A stretch of 10,528 bases of DNA from positions 1-10,528 of the forward strand of contig CABYCA010000022.1 in assembly GCA_902517365.1 (NCBI GenBank), read 5' to 3'. This document shows, one piece after another, positions 1 through 7,651 of the stretch. Made by a program: the position numbers and the translations under genes. Every line of letters starts with the position of its first letter. Within the stretch, counting starts at the first letter, position 1. The DNA is from an uncultured Bacteroidota bacterium (GTDB taxonomy: Bacteria; Bacteroidota; Bacteroidia; Flavobacteriales; Flavobacteriaceae). Under the pieces are notes generated by a model. That model searched no databases. It had not been told where the DNA came from and saw only the letters and a list, made by a program, of their open reading frames with translations.

Positions 1-1673
1 AAAATTCAAATATTGCAATTGTATTAGATGATATTATTTACTCTGCTCCTGGAGTAACTAGAGGTGCAATTAGTGGAGGAAGATCTGAGATTACGGGTGA
101 CTTTGATCTAAATGAGGCAATTGATCTTGCAAATGTCTTGAGAGCAGGTAAGTTACCTGCTTCCGCTACTATTATTCAATCTGAGGTTGTTGGTCCCTCT
201 CTTGGTCAAGAAGCAATCGATAGTGGTATATACTCTTTCCTAATAGCATTAACTTTTGTTTTAATTTGGATGATATTTTATTATGGACCTTCAGGTATAT
301 TTGCAGATACTGCATTAATACTTAATATTGTTTTAATATTTGGTATTCTTGCTGGATTGGGTGCAGTACTTACACTTCCAGGAATTGCAGGAATCGTTTT
401 AACTATAGGTATATCAGTTGATGCTAATGTTCTGATTTTTGAGCGGGTTCGAGAAGAATTGAGAAAAGAAAAGGGCTTAAAACAATCTATTAATGATGGA
501 TTTAATAATGCATTATCTTCAATTTTAGATGCAAATATTACAACAGGACTTACAGCACTTGTTCTATATATCTTTGGTACAGGCCCTATTAAAGGTTTCG
601 CAACAACATTACTAATTGGTATTGCAACATCTTTATTTACAGCAATTTTTATAACGAGATTATTAATTGATAATAAGGTGTTTAGGTCAGGAAAATTATC
701 TTTTTCAACAAAATCAACAAAGGACTTATTTAGTAATTTAAAAATTAAGTTTTTAGGAAAAAGAAAAGCCACATATGTAATTTCGGCAACACTTTTATTA
801 ATTAGTATTAGCTCTCTTTTATTCCAAGGATTAAATCAAGGTGTTGATTTTTTGGGTGGTAGATCATACATTGTAAGGTTTGATAAAGAAGTAAAGTCTT
901 CTGATATTGAGTCAACTCTAAATAATGCATTTGGAAGTGCCGAAGTCAAAACTTTTGGGGCATCCAATCAGTTGAAAATTACAACCAAATATAAGGTAGA
1001 TCAAGAAGGACTTGATGTTGATAATGAAATAAAAAGTATTCTCTTTAACAATCTTGGTGAACTTTTTGATAATCAAATTTCATACAATGAATTTACAGCC
1101 GGTGAGGATGTTGGTATAATGTCAAGTATCAAAGTTGGTCCAACAATTGCTGATGATATTAAACAAAATTCTGTTTGGGCTATTTTTGGTTCACTTGTTA
1201 TTGTTTTCTTTTATATACTTCTTAGATTTCAAAAATGGCAATTTTCTTTAGGTGCTGTGTCTGCTGTTTTTCATGATGTATTAATCGTATTAGGAATTTT
1301 CTCACTTACATACAAGATAATGCCTTTTAATATGGAAATAAACCAAGCATTTATTGCCGCTCTCTTAACAGTTATTGGATACTCACTTAATGATACAGTT
1401 GTAGTATTTGATAGAATAAGAGAGTTTTTTAGGATACATAAATCTTGTGATAACGAAACTACTGTAAATACAGCATTGAATAGTACACTAAGTCGAACAC
1501 TTAATACATCTTTAACAACACTGATTGTTCTTATAGCTATTTTTATTTTTGGAGGAGAATCAATCAGAGGATTTATGTTTGCTTTAATTATTGGAGTAAT
1601 GGTTGGAACCTACTCCTCAGTTTTTATAGCTACCCCAATAATGTTTGATTCTTACAAGAAGAAAGTTAATTAA
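1..1673 (+). CDS. secDF: Protein translocase SecDF (fused SecD-SecF), 3' part
   Basis: Inner-membrane accessory of the Sec translocon that uses the proton gradient to help pull proteins across the membrane. The frame is open from the left edge (first full codon at base 3), so the 5' end lies outside; 556 residues are present. The fragment opens in the end of the SecD periplasmic domain. Next come the SecD membrane segments with the SVDANVLIFERVREE motif (its Asp codon at 420). A SecF half follows, beginning near base 740, with GVDFLGG (about 840-860) and the SecF motif GYSLNDTVVVFDR (from 1377). SecD and SecF joined in one chain is usual in Bacteroidota. A TTG at 138 could be taken for a start, but conserved SecD sequence continues upstream of it, so it is internal. 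The gene converges on lgt, and the two stops overlap in one TTAA. Confidence 0.97.
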   Translation, partial: NSNIAIVLDDIIYSAPGVTRGAISGGRSEITGDFDLNEAIDLANVLRAGKLPASATIIQSEVVGPSLGQEAIDSGIYSFLIALTFVLIWMIFYYGPSGIFADTALILNIVLIFGILAGLGAVLTLPGIAGIVLTIGISVDANVLIFERVREELRKEKGLKQSINDGFNNALSSILDANITTGLTALVLYIFGTGPIKGFATTLLIGIATSLFTAIFITRLLIDNKVFRSGKLSFSTKSTKDLFSNLKIKFLGKRKATYVISATLLLISISSLLFQGLNQGVDFLGGRSYIVRFDKEVKSSDIESTLNNAFGSAEVKTFGASNQLKITTKYKVDQEGLDVDNEIKSILFNNLGELFDNQISYNEFTAGEDVGIMSSIKVGPTIADDIKQNSVWAIFGSLVIVFFYILLRFQKWQFSLGAVSAVFHDVLIVLGIFSLTYKIMPFNMEINQAFIAALLTVIGYSLNDTVVVFDRIREFFRIHKSCDNETTVNTALNSTLSRTLNTSLTTLIVLIAIFIFGGESIRGFMFALIIGVMVGTYSSVFIATPIMFDSYKKKVN

Positions 1674-1685
1674 CTAACTTTTTTT
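1662..1685 (+). terminator. Candidate intrinsic terminator of secDF
   Basis: A perfect 7-bp stem, AAAGTTA (1662-1668) with TAACTTT (1675-1681), closes a 6-nt loop and runs into four more T (1682-1685). It spans the stop codons of both secDF and lgt. The U-tract lies on the secDF side; read from lgt the hairpin is followed by CTTG, a poor tract. The stem has only one G-C pair, so it is weak and its function is an inference. Confidence 0.4.
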
Positions 1686-2518
1686 CTATTTATAAATAAA
1701 AATACAATTCCAATTAAAATGAATGGTATACTTAACCATTGACCTGTTGAAAGACCGGGAAGAAAGGTTTCAATACCTCCTTGACTTTCTTTTACAAATT
1801 CAACAATAAATCTAATTGAAAATAAGCCAATTAAAAAATAGCCAAATAATTTTCCTTCCTTCTCCCTAATTGATACTTTTTGGTATAGAATATAAAGTAT
1901 AATAAAAAGAAATATATATCCAAATGATTCATAAAGCTGAGCAGGATGTCTGGGTAAAACTTCTCCTCTATTTTCGAATATAACCCCCCAATTATCATTA
2001 GTATATTTTCCTAGAATTTCAGAATTAAAAAAATTACCAACCCTTACAAAAGCACCACCAATTGCAGTCGGAATTGTTAGTCTATCAAAAATCCATAGAA
2101 GACTCTTAAAATTGTATTTTCTTTTAAATATTAATAGACCGATAGTCATACCTATTGCTGCTCCATGACTAGCAAGACCTCTATATCCAGTAAATTTATA
2201 TCCATCAATTAATCCAAGTATTGACGAATTTGTTGATTCCTGAATAGGTAACAATGCTTCAATTAAATTATTCTGATAATATTCCCATTGATAGAAAAAT
2301 ACTTCACCTAACCTTGCCCCAAGAAAAACAGAAAGCACAAGATAAATTAGTAATGGGTCAAGAAATTTTTCATCTACTTTCTCTTTTATAAAGAAAGACT
2401 TGACTAGGTTATAACCTACAAAAAATGCCAAGATGAACATTAGGCTATATACATATATAGGAACTCCAAGGATTTCAAATGACTCGGTAGGCGACCATTT
2501 AATTTGATAGATTATCAT
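1670..2518 (-). CDS. lgt: Prolipoprotein diacylglyceryl transferase Lgt
   Basis: Integral inner-membrane enzyme that moves diacylglycerol from phosphatidylglycerol to the lipobox cysteine of prolipoproteins, the first step of lipoprotein maturation. The 282-residue product has several hydrophobic membrane segments and the family landmarks: GARLGE (67-72), GLASHGAAIG with the conserved His118, RVGNFFNSE (159-167, matching the Lgt signature around the catalytic Arg), PRHPAQLYES (189-198), and IRFIVEFVKE near 235-244. The length is normal. It is the last gene of the folE-cysS-yidD-lgt string, 19 bp after yidD with no visible promoter of its own, so it is probably cotranscribed. Its stop overlaps that of the convergent secDF by 4 bp. 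A likely substrate is the lipoprotein encoded at 6423-7541. Confidence 0.97.
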   Translation of the reverse strand: MIIYQIKWSPTESFEILGVPIYVYSLMFILAFFVGYNLVKSFFIKEKVDEKFLDPLLIYLVLSVFLGARLGEVFFYQWEYYQNNLIEALLPIQESTNSSILGLIDGYKFTGYRGLASHGAAIGMTIGLLIFKRKYNFKSLLWIFDRLTIPTAIGGAFVRVGNFFNSEILGKYTNDNWGVIFENRGEVLPRHPAQLYESFGYIFLFIILYILYQKVSIREKEGKLFGYFLIGLFSIRFIVEFVKESQGGIETFLPGLSTGQWLSIPFILIGIVFLFINRKKVS

Positions 2519-2537
2519 TTCTAAATATAACTATAAT

Positions 2538-2768
2538 TTATGGTACGGGGTCATAGCCGCCCTTAAATAGTGAATTACACTTCATAATTCTTTTTACAGT
2601 TAAAAAACTACCTTTGAAAACACCATGTTTTCTAAGGGCAATAATACCATATTCTGAACAAGTTGGGGTATGGCGACAATTACTACCTAATAAAGGAGAT
2701 ATAAAAATCCTGTAAATTTTAATCAATAATACTAATGGAAGAGCAAGTATTCTACTAATTTTTGTCAT
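2538..2768 (-). CDS. yidD: Membrane protein insertion efficiency factor YidD
   Basis: Small membrane-associated helper of YidC-dependent membrane protein insertion. The 76-residue product has an N-terminal amphipathic/hydrophobic stretch (about 6-28), the family core [13 protein letters not shown] with Cys31 and Cys37, and the characteristic end GGYDPVP. It is complete and of normal size. Its ATG (2768-2766) lies inside the end of cysS, overlapping by 14 bp in another frame, which suggests translational coupling. In many bacteria yidD sits beside rnpA and yidC; here it is carried instead in a cysS-lgt string. Confidence 0.96.
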   Translation of the reverse strand: MTKISRILALPLVLLIKIYRIFISPLLGSNCRHTPTCSEYGIIALRKHGVFKGSFLTVKRIMKCNSLFKGGYDPVP

Positions 2769-4191
2769 TTACTTTAATTCCTATCTTATTTAATTGATCT
2801 CTTATTGAATCTGATAAATCAAAATCTTTTTTAACTCTAGCATCATCTCTAATATTTAATAATATTTCTAGAACTGATTCATTATTTGAAGTTGATTTAT
2901 TATAATTTACACCCAATATATCATCTAGTAGAACATTAATTATAGCTAAAAAATAATCTTTCTCTCTTTCTCCAATAGATCCATTTTTTTCAAACTGATT
3001 AATAAATTTTGAAGAATTAAAAATTTCAGCAATTAACATAGGTGTATTAAAATCATCATTTAAACAATCAAAACATTTTTTTTCCCATTCCTTAATTTGA
3101 TTAAAATGTTCATCATTATTGTTCTTTGAAGTAGCCATATTATCAATTTTATCAAGCATTTCCAAAAGTCTTTCAAAACCTTTTTCAGATGCTTGAATCG
3201 CATCTTCACTAATATCTAATTCATTTCTATAGTGTGCTTGAAGGAAAAAAAATCTAATAGTATTTGGATCATATGGTTTTAAAAAAAAGTCATTTTTTCC
3301 AGAAAAAAGTTCATCTGGTAAAATATTATTACCGAGGGATTTAGACATTTTTTTACTGTTAAGTGTAAGCATATTAGTATGTATCCAGAATCTAGCCGGT
3401 TGCTTTCCAGTAAATCCAACTGCTTGTGCAATTTCACAATCATGATGAGGAAATTTTAAATCTATTCCACCTCCATGTATATCAAACTCATCACCGAGAT
3501 ATTTATTACTCATTGCTGTACACTCGAGGTGCCATCCAGGGAAGCCATCACTCCATGGTGATTTCCATTTCATTAGATGATTTATTTCTGCTTTTTTCCA
3601 AAGTGCGAAGTCATATTCATTTTTTTTATCGTCTTGATTAGCTAGATTTCTTGAGTTGGATTTAATTTTGTCTAAATCTCTTCCGGAAAGTTTTCCATAT
3701 GAATCAATCTTATTATATTCTGAAATGTCAAAATACACAGACCCATTAGAAACATAAGCAAGATTTTTTTCAATTAATTGTTCTATTATTGAGATCTGTT
3801 CCGTAATATGGCCTGATGCAACAGGTTCAATACTTGGATTTAATACATTGAACTTCTTAAGGACCTCTCTAAAATTATTTGTATACTTTTGAGCGATTTC
3901 CATTGGCTCAAGTTTTTCAACTTTAGCCTTTTTAGAGATCTTGTCTTCACCAGTGTCTTCAAGGTGTCCAACGTCAGTAATATTTCTGACATATCTAACA
4001 TTATATCCGAGATATCTTAAATATCTAAATATAATGTCAAAGGAAATAAAAGTCCTACAATTACCGAGGTGAACATTACTATAAACTGTAGGACCACAGA
4101 CATATATTCCAACTGAATTATTTCTGATAGGTTTAAATTTCTCCTTAGAGCCTGTAAGTGAATTATAAATATATAAATTCTTAGGATCCAT
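2755..4191 (-). CDS. cysS: Cysteinyl-tRNA synthetase
   Basis: Class Ia aminoacyl-tRNA synthetase that charges tRNA-Cys in the cytoplasm. The 478-residue product carries the Rossmann-fold signatures: [15 protein letters not shown] (30-44), where HLGN replaces the classical HIGH, and KMSKS at 281-285. The zinc ligands of the family can be placed at Cys32, Cys224 (GWHLECTAM), His249 and Glu253 (FPHHDCE). The spacing of the last three equals that of the E. coli enzyme. The C-terminal helical tRNA-binding part is present and the length is ordinary. The start ATG overlaps the folE stop as TAATG, and the end overlaps yidD by 14 bp, so translation of the three is probably coupled. No defect is seen. 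Confidence 0.98.
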   Translation of the reverse strand: MDPKNLYIYNSLTGSKEKFKPIRNNSVGIYVCGPTVYSNVHLGNCRTFISFDIIFRYLRYLGYNVRYVRNITDVGHLEDTGEDKISKKAKVEKLEPMEIAQKYTNNFREVLKKFNVLNPSIEPVASGHITEQISIIEQLIEKNLAYVSNGSVYFDISEYNKIDSYGKLSGRDLDKIKSNSRNLANQDDKKNEYDFALWKKAEINHLMKWKSPWSDGFPGWHLECTAMSNKYLGDEFDIHGGGIDLKFPHHDCEIAQAVGFTGKQPARFWIHTNMLTLNSKKMSKSLGNNILPDELFSGKNDFFLKPYDPNTIRFFFLQAHYRNELDISEDAIQASEKGFERLLEMLDKIDNMATSKNNNDEHFNQIKEWEKKCFDCLNDDFNTPMLIAEIFNSSKFINQFEKNGSIGEREKDYFLAIINVLLDDILGVNYNKSTSNNESVLEILLNIRDDARVKKDFDLSDSIRDQLNKIGIKVNDKN

Positions 4192-4874
4192 TAAAGCTCA
4201 GACTCAAGTTTTATGTAGTCTAAAAACTCTCTTTTAAATTTATCCTCCTTAAATTTCCCTCCAAATTCAGAAGTAACTGTACTTGAATTTATATCTTTAA
4301 TTCCTCTTGAATTTACACAAAGGTGTTTGGCATCGATTACACACGCAACATCATCAGTGTTAAGAACTTTCTGAAGATCTCTAACGATTTGGATAGTAAG
4401 TCTTTCTTGAACTTGAGGTCTCTCAGCATAATATTTTACAATTCTATTGATTTTGGACAATCCAACAACATTACCATTTGAAATGTAGGCTACATGCGCT
4501 AAACCAACTATTGGTAGAAGGTGATGCTCACATGTTGAGTATAAAGTAATATTTTTTTCAACTAGCATTTCACCATAATTATACTTGTTCTCAAAGGTTG
4601 ACATTTCAGGCCTGTTCTTTGGATTTATTCCAGAAAAAATCTCATTTACAAACATCTTTGCAACTCTCCTAGGTGTACCTCTTAAACTATCATCAGTTAA
4701 ATCCATTCCAAGTATATCTAAAATTTCATATACCTTTTCCTGAATTATGCTAATCTTTTTTGAATCGGACACTTCAAATGCTCCTTCCTTCAGTGGTGTT
4801 TCTTCATTATTTGATCCAATATGATTGTCTCCTATTGAGTCAATTTCTTTATCTAGTAATTCTTGTAATTTCAT
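4191..4874 (-). CDS. folE: GTP cyclohydrolase I FolE
   Basis: Converts GTP to 7,8-dihydroneopterin triphosphate, the first step of folate and pterin synthesis; the family forms a cytoplasmic homodecamer. The 227-residue product has the zinc site, Cys115 and His118 in STCEHHLLP and Cys186 in KHLCVNSRG. It also has GLSKINRIVKYYAERPQVQE (138-157) and the C-terminal TSEFGGKF (201-208). RGTPRRVAKMF (65-75) is the usual conserved N-terminal block. Residues 1-40 are variable and acidic. It is the first gene of the folE-cysS-yidD-lgt string and has a recognisable Bacteroidota promoter 21 nt upstream. The leader before ATG is A-rich (TTTTAAAAAATG) with no Shine-Dalgarno site, which is typical of the phylum. 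Confidence 0.98.
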   Translation of the reverse strand: MKLQELLDKEIDSIGDNHIGSNNEETPLKEGAFEVSDSKKISIIQEKVYEILDILGMDLTDDSLRGTPRRVAKMFVNEIFSGINPKNRPEMSTFENKYNYGEMLVEKNITLYSTCEHHLLPIVGLAHVAYISNGNVVGLSKINRIVKYYAERPQVQERLTIQIVRDLQKVLNTDDVACVIDAKHLCVNSRGIKDINSSTVTSEFGGKFKEDKFKREFLDYIKLESEL

Positions 4875-4894
4875 TTTTTAAAATTTAGGTAATA

Positions 4895-4902
4895 CAAAGA
4901 TA
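4895..4902 (-). promoter_or_regulatory. Bacteroidota -7 promoter box of folE
   Basis: The minus strand reads TATCTTTG here, a perfect TAnnTTTG box of the Bacteroidota primary sigma factor, ending 21 nt before the folE ATG. Transcription would start near 4888, giving a leader of about 14 nt. A clear TTG at -33 is missing; the nearest match is TTC at a spacing of about 19. The promoter lies in the 51-bp gap after the outer-membrane barrel gene and probably drives folE-cysS-yidD-lgt. Confidence 0.6.
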
Positions 4903-4911
4903 GTTATTATC

Positions 4912-4930
4912 AAGTTAAATAGAAGTTAAA
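4912..4930 (-). repeat. Paired 8-bp direct repeat upstream of the folE promoter
   Basis: The plus strand has AAGTTAAA at 4912-4919 and again at 4923-4930, 11 bp apart, about one helical turn. Read on the minus strand, two TTTAACTT copies sit just upstream of the folE -7 box. The distal copy overlaps the stop codon of the barrel gene. A regulator site is possible, but in such AT-rich DNA chance is a fair alternative. Confidence 0.3.
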
Positions 4931-6422
4931 GTTTTATTGTAATTGAAGAAAATAATGATAAAATATCCTTGTCTACTGAATATAAATTTGTTAAACCTCT
5001 TGAAAAAAGTCTATTATTTACAAAATTATTTGATTTAGTTACACCTAAATCAATGTCAACATATCCGTAGTTTATACCAATTCCAGCTGAGATACCATTA
5101 ATTTTATTATCCATGCTGTAATCAGGTCCCTTGTATGAGAAATATCCAAAGCGTAAATTTAAATTTTTAATTCGATACTCTCCCCCAAACCTAATTGATT
5201 TGGAAAAACCAGACATTTTATTTTTTATTAAATGGTTAAGTGAGCTTAGATATGAGTCTTTGCCATTATTATCATCAAACTTAGAATTATTAAATTTTGT
5301 CATTTCATAGTCAAAGCTAATAAGACCTTTATTCCCGAAAATATAAGCTAAACTAAAAAGTGATTTTGAAGGAATTTTTAAAGTATACTCATCATAAACA
5401 TTAACTGTATTTGGGTCTATTGTGTAGGTTAATAAACTATCTTGATCATTAATATTAGTTTCAATAAACTGACTGTTTTCTTCTTCAATTTTAAATATTG
5501 TGGGTGTAGAGTAGGATAGGCCAACTCTGAATTCTTTAATTTTAAAAATACTACCAATCTGAAATGACACACCGTTTCCATATGCAATCAAGTCTTCTTT
5601 AAAAATAATGCTTTTGACATTAGAATTATTTAAATATCCAGATTCTTCAAATATTTTTATTTCTTCAAATATAGTTTCGTGTATGTTAACATTTATCCCA
5701 GTAAATATGTAATTATTAAATGAGAATCCTAGGTTCAGCGAATTTTGAGAATGATTACCTGTTCTAAATATATCTAGATTCTGATCTAAATTGTTATATA
5801 ATGCATTAGAAACATAATTATTGTATTCACTATCAGTTTCATTGATTACAAAGCTTTGATACCCAAGAAATGCTTGTTGATCTGCATAACCATAATTATT
5901 CCCTAGATATGAATAAACACTTTGGGTAGTCTCTTCATCATATATAAGAAGATCCTCAGAAGGAATTCCTTCGGCATAATCAAGAAAGTATTTGTCAATT
6001 CCATTATCATTTTGACCAGATAGTTTGAAAGAACTATCATAATCACCTAAAATATGATGATTATATGCTAATGAAAATTTATATTTTCCATTATCGTAAA
6101 CAAGAACAGCTCCAACACCTGCGAAGGAATAATTATCATTTTTTGATGAAGTAAAAGAATCATTAAAATTATTTGAAATTTTTTGATTTTTATAATTTAA
6201 AGATAAGCCTAATTCAGAATCAATAAATATGGATGAACTTGCAGGATTAATCGATATGGCAGATAGGTCTCCACCTAATGCACCAAAAGCACCTCCCATT
6301 GAATTAAACCTCGCTGAACCCTCGTGAAAATATGAACTGTACCTTAAGACATCTTCATAAGTTTGAGAATAACTTAAGGATATGTTAAAAATAAAGTATA
6401 GGTATAGACAGTTCTTAAACAT
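4926..6422 (-). CDS. FadL/OmpP1-like outer-membrane beta-barrel protein
   Basis: The 498-residue protein has an N-terminal signal peptide (hydrophobic core about 5-17, likely cleavage near 19-20). It is followed by SMGGAFGALGGDLSAISINPAS (41-62, counting both ends), the conserved N-terminal block of the FadL/OmpP1/PorV-like barrels. The rest is alternating aromatic/polar beta-strand sequence with Asn/Ser/Asp-rich loops and a terminal strand ending in ITIKL. FadL relatives move hydrophobic molecules across the outer membrane; Bacteroidota homologues are often labelled 'hemin receptor' or 'transporter' without proof, so the substrate is unknown. The start ATG follows the stop of the upstream lipoprotein gene with no gap (TAAATG), so the two are very likely cotranscribed and may act together at the cell surface. 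No convincing terminator separates its end from folE. Confidence 0.85.
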   Translation of the reverse strand: MFKNCLYLYFIFNISLSYSQTYEDVLRYSSYFHEGSARFNSMGGAFGALGGDLSAISINPASSSIFIDSELGLSLNYKNQKISNNFNDSFTSSKNDNYSFAGVGAVLVYDNGKYKFSLAYNHHILGDYDSSFKLSGQNDNGIDKYFLDYAEGIPSEDLLIYDEETTQSVYSYLGNNYGYADQQAFLGYQSFVINETDSEYNNYVSNALYNNLDQNLDIFRTGNHSQNSLNLGFSFNNYIFTGINVNIHETIFEEIKIFEESGYLNNSNVKSIIFKEDLIAYGNGVSFQIGSIFKIKEFRVGLSYSTPTIFKIEEENSQFIETNINDQDSLLTYTIDPNTVNVYDEYTLKIPSKSLFSLAYIFGNKGLISFDYEMTKFNNSKFDDNNGKDSYLSSLNHLIKNKMSGFSKSIRFGGEYRIKNLNLRFGYFSYKGPDYSMDNKINGISAGIGINYGYVDIDLGVTKSNNFVNNRLFSRGLTNLYSVDKDILSLFSSITIKL

Positions 6423-7541
6423 TTAGTTTATATTGCCGCTTCCACCCCTAGATCCCCCTGAACTTCCTCTTGAACCACTGCTAGATGATCTGGAAGAGCT
6501 AATATTTCCACCTCTAGTAGAAAAAGATGAACTTGGCCTAGATACTCTGTTACCACTTGAATACGAGGAATTAGATCTTGCAGATTGATTATTATAATAA
6601 TTAGAATTATTTGAACTTGAATTATAATTTCCAGATCTGTTAATAAAGTTTCTTTGATTTGGGTTAACAGATTTGATTTCTCTGTATGCCTTTCTAACAG
6701 CGTCACTTTTAATTCTATTAAGATTAGGCACTAAACTATTTCTATTAACTCTTCTGCTATTAGAGCCTAAACTTGAGTTAACTCGATTAACATCATTTCT
6801 TTTTATAACACGCAGATTAGGTTTTATCACATCATCATAATTATCTACATTATTTACTTTCCCATTAACTCTTACATAGGGAGATATTCTAGATACCCTT
6901 ACTACTTGTGAATTTGTTTTTTTTGAGACTCCATTTGTGGGTACGTTCTTCTCTCCTCTTCTTGAATTAGATCTGCTATAATTTAGTCTAGAAGACGATG
7001 AACTTTCACTGACATATTCATTATAGTTATTGTAAACTCTACCATAATACCATGGATAGTATCTAGAATTTCTCATAATATACCAATAGTAATTGCCTAA
7101 AGAGACTGAATATGGTGAAAAATACCAATTACTTGGACCATAGAATGGATAACCTAAACCATAAGCAAAACTATCATAAAAGAATGGAGGTGTATAGCCA
7201 TAATTTATAAATCTTCCAGAATTAGTGTAAAATGGATTGTAAGCCATGGAATGAAAAAATGGATTGTAATAAAACCTACCAAAATTTGGAAAGAAATTGT
7301 TTATTACTTCAACAGATTCTGGGTTTGCTCCCCATGGAAGGTTATCCAGAGCAGTAGCATCAGAATCACTGTATTCATTTGCATAATCATTAAAAACAAC
7401 TTCATAATCTATCCCTCGATTATTTGAAACGTAAATACCATCATTATCACCATAATATGATGCTAATTGATATGAATTACAAGAAACAAAGAAAGTTGAT
7501 AATAAAATTAAGTTAACAAAATTCAATAATTTTTTCATCAA
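6423..7541 (-). CDS. Aromatic-rich, Ser/Asn/Arg-tailed lipoprotein of unknown function
   Basis: I do not recognise a named family. The 372-residue product starts with a lipoprotein signal peptide: KK at 3-4, a hydrophobic core, and a lipobox-like FVSC with Cys21, the only cysteine in the protein. Residues 22-80 are acidic. Residues 81-176 are extraordinarily aromatic (38 Tyr/Phe/Trp of 96, with Asn, Gly and Pro between). Residues 177-290 are basic and Asn/Ser/Val-rich, and 290-372 form a low-complexity Ser/Asn/Gly/Arg tail ending in SRGSSGGSRGGSGNIN. The Cys should be lipidated by Lgt, giving an outer-membrane or surface protein with a probably disordered tail. It is first in a two-gene unit with the FadL-like barrel. 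A second Met (codon 2) is an equally possible start. A sigma-54-like site lies about 60 bp upstream. Confidence 0.8.
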   Translation of the reverse strand: MMKKLLNFVNLILLSTFFVSCNSYQLASYYGDNDGIYVSNNRGIDYEVVFNDYANEYSDSDATALDNLPWGANPESVEVINNFFPNFGRFYYNPFFHSMAYNPFYTNSGRFINYGYTPPFFYDSFAYGLGYPFYGPSNWYFSPYSVSLGNYYWYIMRNSRYYPWYYGRVYNNYNEYVSESSSSSRLNYSRSNSRRGEKNVPTNGVSKKTNSQVVRVSRISPYVRVNGKVNNVDNYDDVIKPNLRVIKRNDVNRVNSSLGSNSRRVNRNSLVPNLNRIKSDAVRKAYREIKSVNPNQRNFINRSGNYNSSSNNSNYYNNQSARSNSSYSSGNRVSRPSSSFSTRGGNISSSRSSSSGSRGSSGGSRGGSGNIN

Positions 7542-7601
7542 TATAAATTTATAAATAATTAATTAATTGTAAATTATTACTTTTACATTCACTATATAAA
7601 G

Positions 7602-7617
7602 TACAATAACTGTGCCA
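7602..7617 (-). promoter_or_regulatory. Sigma-54-like promoter upstream of the lipoprotein-barrel unit
   Basis: The minus strand reads TGGCACAGTTATTGTA. This matches the sigma-54 (RpoN) -24/-12 consensus TGGCAC-N5-TTGCW with exact spacing and one mismatch, T for C in the -12 GC. A start near 7590 would give a leader of about 50 nt before the ATG at 7541. No good TAnnTTTG box for the lipoprotein gene is visible in this 110-bp divergent spacer. The mismatch falls in a nearly invariant position, so activity is uncertain. Confidence 0.4.
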
Positions 7618-7623
7618 TTTTTT

Positions 7624-7637
7624 TTAATAATTATTAA
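7624..7637. repeat. AT-only palindrome in the proS/lipoprotein spacer
   Basis: TTAATAATTATTAA is a perfect 14-bp palindrome lying 15 bp before the proS ATG and just upstream of the sigma-54-like site of the divergent gene. It could be an operator, but palindromes made only of A and T are common by chance here. I saw no clear promoter for proS in this spacer; the nearest candidate is TACTTTTA (7578-7585), one base off TAnnTTTG and with no properly spaced TTG. Confidence 0.25.
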
Positions 7638-7651
7638 TAAGATTCTAATTA

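Noticed and set aside
138..140. TTG as the start of a shorter SecF-like gene
   Set aside because: Conserved SecD sequence continues in frame to the left edge, so the codon is an internal leucine.
281..772. Open frame of 163 codons antisense to secDF
   Set aside because: The plus strand encodes clearly conserved SecD/SecF sequence here; the antisense frame has no family features.
1687..1698. Perfect palindrome TATTTATAAATA inside the end of lgt
   Set aside because: It consists only of A and T and lies within coding sequence; chance occurrence is likely and nothing around it suggests a site.
3426..3641. Short plus-strand frame opposite cysS, and a minus-strand one opposite proS (8554-8748)
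   Set aside because: Both are antisense to conserved synthetase motifs and lack promoters or recognisable products.
4875..4925. Terminator between the barrel gene and folE
   Set aside because: Only a 4-bp stem (GATA/TATC) without a proper T run could be found, so read-through into folE cannot be excluded and no terminator is called.
6428..6706. Open frame of 92 codons on the minus strand within the lipoprotein gene
   Set aside because: It arises from the low-complexity Ser/Asn/Arg codons read in another frame (Ile/Leu runs), with no independent start signal.
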